Positions 47,781 through 54,513 of a stretch of 54,513 nt of DNA are shown here, piece after piece. Source of the DNA: Paraburkholderia haematera (GTDB taxonomy: Bacteria > Pseudomonadota > Gammaproteobacteria > Burkholderiales > Burkholderiaceae); assembly GCF_905220975.1 (NCBI RefSeq), contig NZ_CAJNBK010000033.1:1-54513 (forward strand). The letters run 5' to 3'. The notes beneath the pieces are model-generated. The model was given only the letters and a program-made list of their open reading frames with translations, made no database searches and was not told the DNA's origin. The first letter of the stretch is position 1. The number at the start of each line of letters is the position of its first letter. Both the position numbers and the translations under genes were made by a program.

Positions 47781-50630
47781 TCAGATGTCCAGTTGTGTTT
47801 GCGACCCCACCGGCCCCGCTTCGTGGGAGGCCATCTCGATGCCAAGCCAAGAGGTGATCAGTTCGTTATAACCGCGGGCTTCATCGGCCCACCCTTTGCG
47901 CTCACAGAGCGTGTAGAGCCGATAGGCCAAACTACGGATGGGTTCCGACATTTGCGGCAAGCGAGCGAGCAATTCGCCCGCAGCGCTTTCGCCAATCGAT
48001 TGCAACGCACGAATCAGTTGATGCAAAGCTTCCCACACCGGCGTGCGCGCGTCCGTCTCCGGAGACCAGTCTCCCGGGTATTCGACGGGTTTCAACAGAC
48101 GGACCTTGCCGCTGGCCGCCTCGATCACCCCGGCGTCACGGACGCCGTCCACCGACGTTCCCTTGGCACGAGCCAAAACGTCAGCCTTGCCAAATTCGCC
48201 AGCGCCCCATCCCATTTCGTCAAACCATCCTAGGCAAAAATGGGTATCGGCATCAAACTCGTCTCCACCCTCCGTTAACATGCGATTGATGAGAGTGAGC
48301 GCTGTGTGCACGGACATGCGACTCCCGTCCGCTTCCAACACCGCCGAGTATTTTGAAAAAATGGCCATGCCGGGGCCAATGGCCGCTTGCGCCAAGTCCA
48401 CCGGCGCCACGGGAGACACACCCTCGACACCCCCGATCATCGCCTCAACCGCCTCGGTCATTTCCTCTTTCAGTTCGCGCAGAAATTCGCGTCGGGAAAT
48501 GGTTGCCGCCGTGGCCTCGCGTTTGCGACAAACAAGAACAATGCTCGACGCGAGCGCGTTCTTGCCGACTTTCACGCCGGTGGGCCGCTCGGTGCGCAAG
48601 GGCCAAGTCCCGCAAATTGAAAAACCTGCACTAATGACCGCTGCGAGAAACGTTTCCCAGCCAGTGTTGGATGTCCCGACATCCGACGTTTCCGATTGTT
48701 TGAAGGCGTAGTAAATCGTTGTTGGAAACGCCGGATGGGCTTGCTCGGCAAGCCTATGCATCGCGTTGGTCATTCCGTTCAGGAAAAACGACTCGGCGGC
48801 TGCCTTGCCGCCGTGGCGGTAGGCAGCTGCAACCAATTCTGGCGCCTTGGGAGCCGCCATGGTCGCGAAGAGGTCCGGGAAAATCGGACGCAGTGACCGC
48901 CTCAACCAGACGTAGAAGAAATCCGACAGGTCGGCGTATGCGATGTTGTCATAATAGGGAGGATCCGTGGAAATCACCTTGCCGGAGCTTAGGCTTTGTG
49001 TCTGGGCGTCCGCCTGAACGGCCGTTCCCTCGCTCGCGCAAACGGCATCCAACGCCTTGGCCATTGACTTCGTAGTCAATCCGAAATCCCCAGCGGCCCC
49101 AGCAAATGGGTTGACCTCCGGAAAGTCCCAAGCCATTGGAATAGCTTGCCGACTGAACAAGTTGACGCTTTGCTCACGACTTTGCGACCACACCGCCAAT
49201 GCGTTGATGGTGTTTGTCGTTCGGCTCACAGCGACGCCGAGATAAAGCGCGATGGCATCAGCATATGCGGTTGCGCCGCGCCCCCCATCGGCAAGCCGAA
49301 CACCATCATCGCCCCAGCCTTTGGTAGCGGTATCGGCCAAGACTTTTTCGCGAGCCTCCGCCACAAGGTCGGAAAAAGTATTCAGAGCAACGAGTTGCCG
49401 CGCTGTGAAGAGATTCCCCCACTCTGTAAGCCCATATGGCACGCAAGTGCCACCCGTCAAGCGCGACGGTACTTCACCGCTAGGGACCCATTCCGGAATC
49501 GCGGTTCTTGCTGTCGCCTCAATCTCTGGGGTGGGCGCCAGATAAACGCGTTGTTTTTCCCCATCAGCTATGACGGCCAAGAGCCTTGTGCCCATGCGCC
49601 CGGCAACTCCTTCCGCTTTGATGTAGTCGCCATTGATGGGCGTGTCCGACATTACACAGCGGAAATTCGCGCCCCGGGCGAGCTTTGTGCCCATTTTGGC
49701 GGAATCCGGCGGCGTTCCGCGATGGACGGCGAACGTGTAACCCTCTTTCGACACGACCGGTTCCACATAAACCTCCTTGCCCTCGCGGCTGGACAAGACA
49801 AACGTGGACGCGAGCGGAACCTCCAAATGCGAAAAAGCCGGATTCGGACTTTTGACCGTCCTCGCCCAAAGATATGCAATCGGCGTCGCTTTTCCGCCAC
49901 CAATACTTCGTGGCACCTCGACGCTGGGGTAAAGATGGCCGATCTTCTTCAGCGCTTCCGCGCGCAGCCAAGCGCCATAACGACGAAGATCCTCGGCGAG
50001 GCCTTGCGCCTGTCTCCAGTCACCGACGCGATCGGTGCTTTGACCGACCTCAACCGGGCCGATCGGTTCCTTCCCGGCGAACCGCCCAGGAATTTCGATC
50101 GTGGCTTTGTTCAAGATGACCGCAACGGGGTTGAGGTCGGATGCTGTGCTATCAAGGCCGAGTCGTTGCGCCTCAATAGGAATTGCGCCTCCGCCGGCGA
50201 ACGGATCGTGAAAAGCCGGCATCTTATCCGGGTTGAACAATTCCGCGGCTTGGGGATGGTTGCGATTGAGCTCGCACGTCTCTCTCCAACTACGCTTGAT
50301 TTCCTCGCGCGCCTCTCGCAGCAGTGCTTCGTTGTTGATGTTCTCCCATAGAACTAATTTCCTGATGATGTCAAAAAGACGCTCTCGCTCAATCCGCGCC
50401 TTTTCCTTGTTGACACCACGGCCCAGCGATCGCTCATAGCCCGGATCATTGACCAGCTGAGAAAAGATCACCGCACGAGCGGCGGCCAAGGGCCGACGCG
50501 CCCACCATAGGTGAAGCGCGGACGGATGTCCTTGGCGAATTGACTTCTCGCGAGCGCATGCGGCGTTTATATCATCGAGGGGCAATGCCACTTCGATAAG
50601 CTTTTTGGGCGATTTAATGGTCGTGGTCAT
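47781..50630 (-). CDS. DUF1156 DNA methyltransferase, defence system component
   Basis: 949 residues. The DUF1156 N-terminus (KKLIEVALPLDDINAACARE, SIRQGHPSALHLWWARRPLA) is followed by a SAM-binding motif HDPFAGGGAIPIEAQRLGLD near residue 146 and a catalytic STDPPYYDNIAYADLSDFFY near 558. DPPY is typical of amino-methyltransferases acting on adenine N6 or cytosine N4. It would mark host DNA as self while the partner ATPase and helicase act on unmarked DNA. Intact, normal length. Preceded by 112 bases after the helicase gene. Confidence 0.88.
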   Translation of the reverse strand: MTTTIKSPKKLIEVALPLDDINAACAREKSIRQGHPSALHLWWARRPLAAARAVIFSQLVNDPGYERSLGRGVNKEKARIERERLFDIIRKLVLWENINNEALLREAREEIKRSWRETCELNRNHPQAAELFNPDKMPAFHDPFAGGGAIPIEAQRLGLDSTASDLNPVAVILNKATIEIPGRFAGKEPIGPVEVGQSTDRVGDWRQAQGLAEDLRRYGAWLRAEALKKIGHLYPSVEVPRSIGGGKATPIAYLWARTVKSPNPAFSHLEVPLASTFVLSSREGKEVYVEPVVSKEGYTFAVHRGTPPDSAKMGTKLARGANFRCVMSDTPINGDYIKAEGVAGRMGTRLLAVIADGEKQRVYLAPTPEIEATARTAIPEWVPSGEVPSRLTGGTCVPYGLTEWGNLFTARQLVALNTFSDLVAEAREKVLADTATKGWGDDGVRLADGGRGATAYADAIALYLGVAVSRTTNTINALAVWSQSREQSVNLFSRQAIPMAWDFPEVNPFAGAAGDFGLTTKSMAKALDAVCASEGTAVQADAQTQSLSSGKVISTDPPYYDNIAYADLSDFFYVWLRRSLRPIFPDLFATMAAPKAPELVAAAYRHGGKAAAESFFLNGMTNAMHRLAEQAHPAFPTTIYYAFKQSETSDVGTSNTGWETFLAAVISAGFSICGTWPLRTERPTGVKVGKNALASSIVLVCRKREATAATISRREFLRELKEEMTEAVEAMIGGVEGVSPVAPVDLAQAAIGPGMAIFSKYSAVLEADGSRMSVHTALTLINRMLTEGGDEFDADTHFCLGWFDEMGWGAGEFGKADVLARAKGTSVDGVRDAGVIEAASGKVRLLKPVEYPGDWSPETDARTPVWEALHQLIRALQSIGESAAGELLARLPQMSEPIRSLAYRLYTLCERKGWADEARGYNELITSWLGIEMASHEAGPVGSQTQLDI

Positions 50631-50742
50631 CTAAAATTTCTAATTCGGTTCGTAGGGTGTGTCATTTTTTTCTGCGACAGCCTGTTCGGGGTCGCCTCGG
50701 CTTTGCCCAAAACCGAACCCAAAGCGCTCTTGCGAGCTTCAA

Positions 50743-54267
<3,525 letters not shown>

Positions 54268-54402
54268 CGACGTCCTGCCGCAGTCGTGGTGGACAGCCGG
54301 CGGCGCAGGGAGTGTCGGAGTGACGCGATCCCGGTTAGGCGGCTGAAAATGGGCAATTATCTCGCAGTTCGCCAACGTGACGCCCGGCGACCACTCCTAA
54401 GC
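54268..54402 (-). promoter_or_regulatory. Upstream region of the defence operon
   Basis: 135 bases before the helicase start, continuous on the circle with bases 1-118. No clear sigma-70 promoter or operator could be picked by eye. It marks the boundary between the defence module and the rep-side iterons. Confidence 0.3.
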
Positions 54403-54513
54403 TGCGCGGTGCCGGATACGCTTTAGCCCATATGTGGGGAATTCCGGCGCGCGCATCGAAAGGCTGTGGTGCTCGAATGAACATCTACCGATGTCTGAAA
54501 ATGGCATAGACCT
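54403..54513. repeat. Terminal direct overlap (copy 2)
   Basis: Identical to bases 1-111. It is the duplicated join of a circular sequence and should be removed before counting features. Confidence 0.93.

Overview
The window is one complete circular plasmid, linearised. Bases 1-111 are repeated exactly at 54403-54513, so the molecule is about 54402 bp. It is a self-transmissible, iteron-controlled plasmid. The high GC, the DUF3717 and DUF1173 families and the BetR-type regulator point to a Burkholderiales host (Burkholderia, Paraburkholderia, Caballeronia or relatives). That assignment is inference from gene families, not from a database match.

Layout. (1) 1-1.3 kb: Rep_3-type initiator gene with dispersed iterons. 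(2) 1.4-19.4 kb, all minus strand: a long transfer operon read from virB2 at 19.36 kb down to virB3, virB4, virB5, a lipoprotein, an EexN-like protein, virB6, virB8, a short VirB9 paralogue, virB9, virB10, virB11, virB1, TrbM/KikA-like, an exported phospholipase D-type nuclease, a coiled-coil protein, the VirD4/TraG coupling protein, a PH-domain membrane protein and DUF1173. (3) 19.5-23.8 kb: a BetR-HTH/receiver regulator divergent from virB2, a GT9-like glycosyltransferase, a hybrid histidine kinase and a periplasmic molybdopterin-fold protein. Together these look like a signalling cassette that could control transfer. (4) 24-25.8 kb: ParA plus a ribbon-helix-helix centromere-binding protein, with a cluster of GAATTC palindromes as the likely centromere. 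(5) 25.8-32.8 kb: an accessory and defence region with two genes behind LexA (SOS) boxes, an SRAP/HMCES-like protein, a SIR2-domain protein, an AlbA_2/Schlafen-like protein, a ParE/RelB-type toxin-antitoxin pair, a serine resolvase with a res-like site and an FkbM methyltransferase. (6) 33-40.4 kb: a region that looks like the conjugative leading region, with small hypothetical genes, DUF3717, ArdB/KlcA antirestriction, and a large ParB-like protein that shares a 54-bp inverted promoter/RBS/start module with klcA. (7) 40.4-44.2 kb: oriT candidate, MobA/MobL-type relaxase-helicase, a hairpin array, and an iteron cluster with a DnaA-like box (oriV). (8) 44.3-54.3 kb: a small membrane protein resembling EACC1, then a three-gene operon of SNF2 helicase with a C-terminal DUF3883-like domain, DUF1156 DNA methyltransferase and DUF499 AAA ATPase. 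This is a candidate anti-phage modification/restriction system lying between two halves of the replication region.

How it fits together. Rep binds iterons on both sides of the defence module. ParA/RHH segregates the plasmid. TraA nicks oriT with the small TraD/MobC-like protein and hands DNA to the VirD4 coupling protein and the VirB channel. The probable leading region delivers antirestriction early. The divergent BetR-REC regulator and the kinase could tie pilus and channel expression to an envelope or redox signal. Start codons were moved inward from the longest reading frames wherever a Shine-Dalgarno sequence, a signal peptide or an ATGA overlap supported it.
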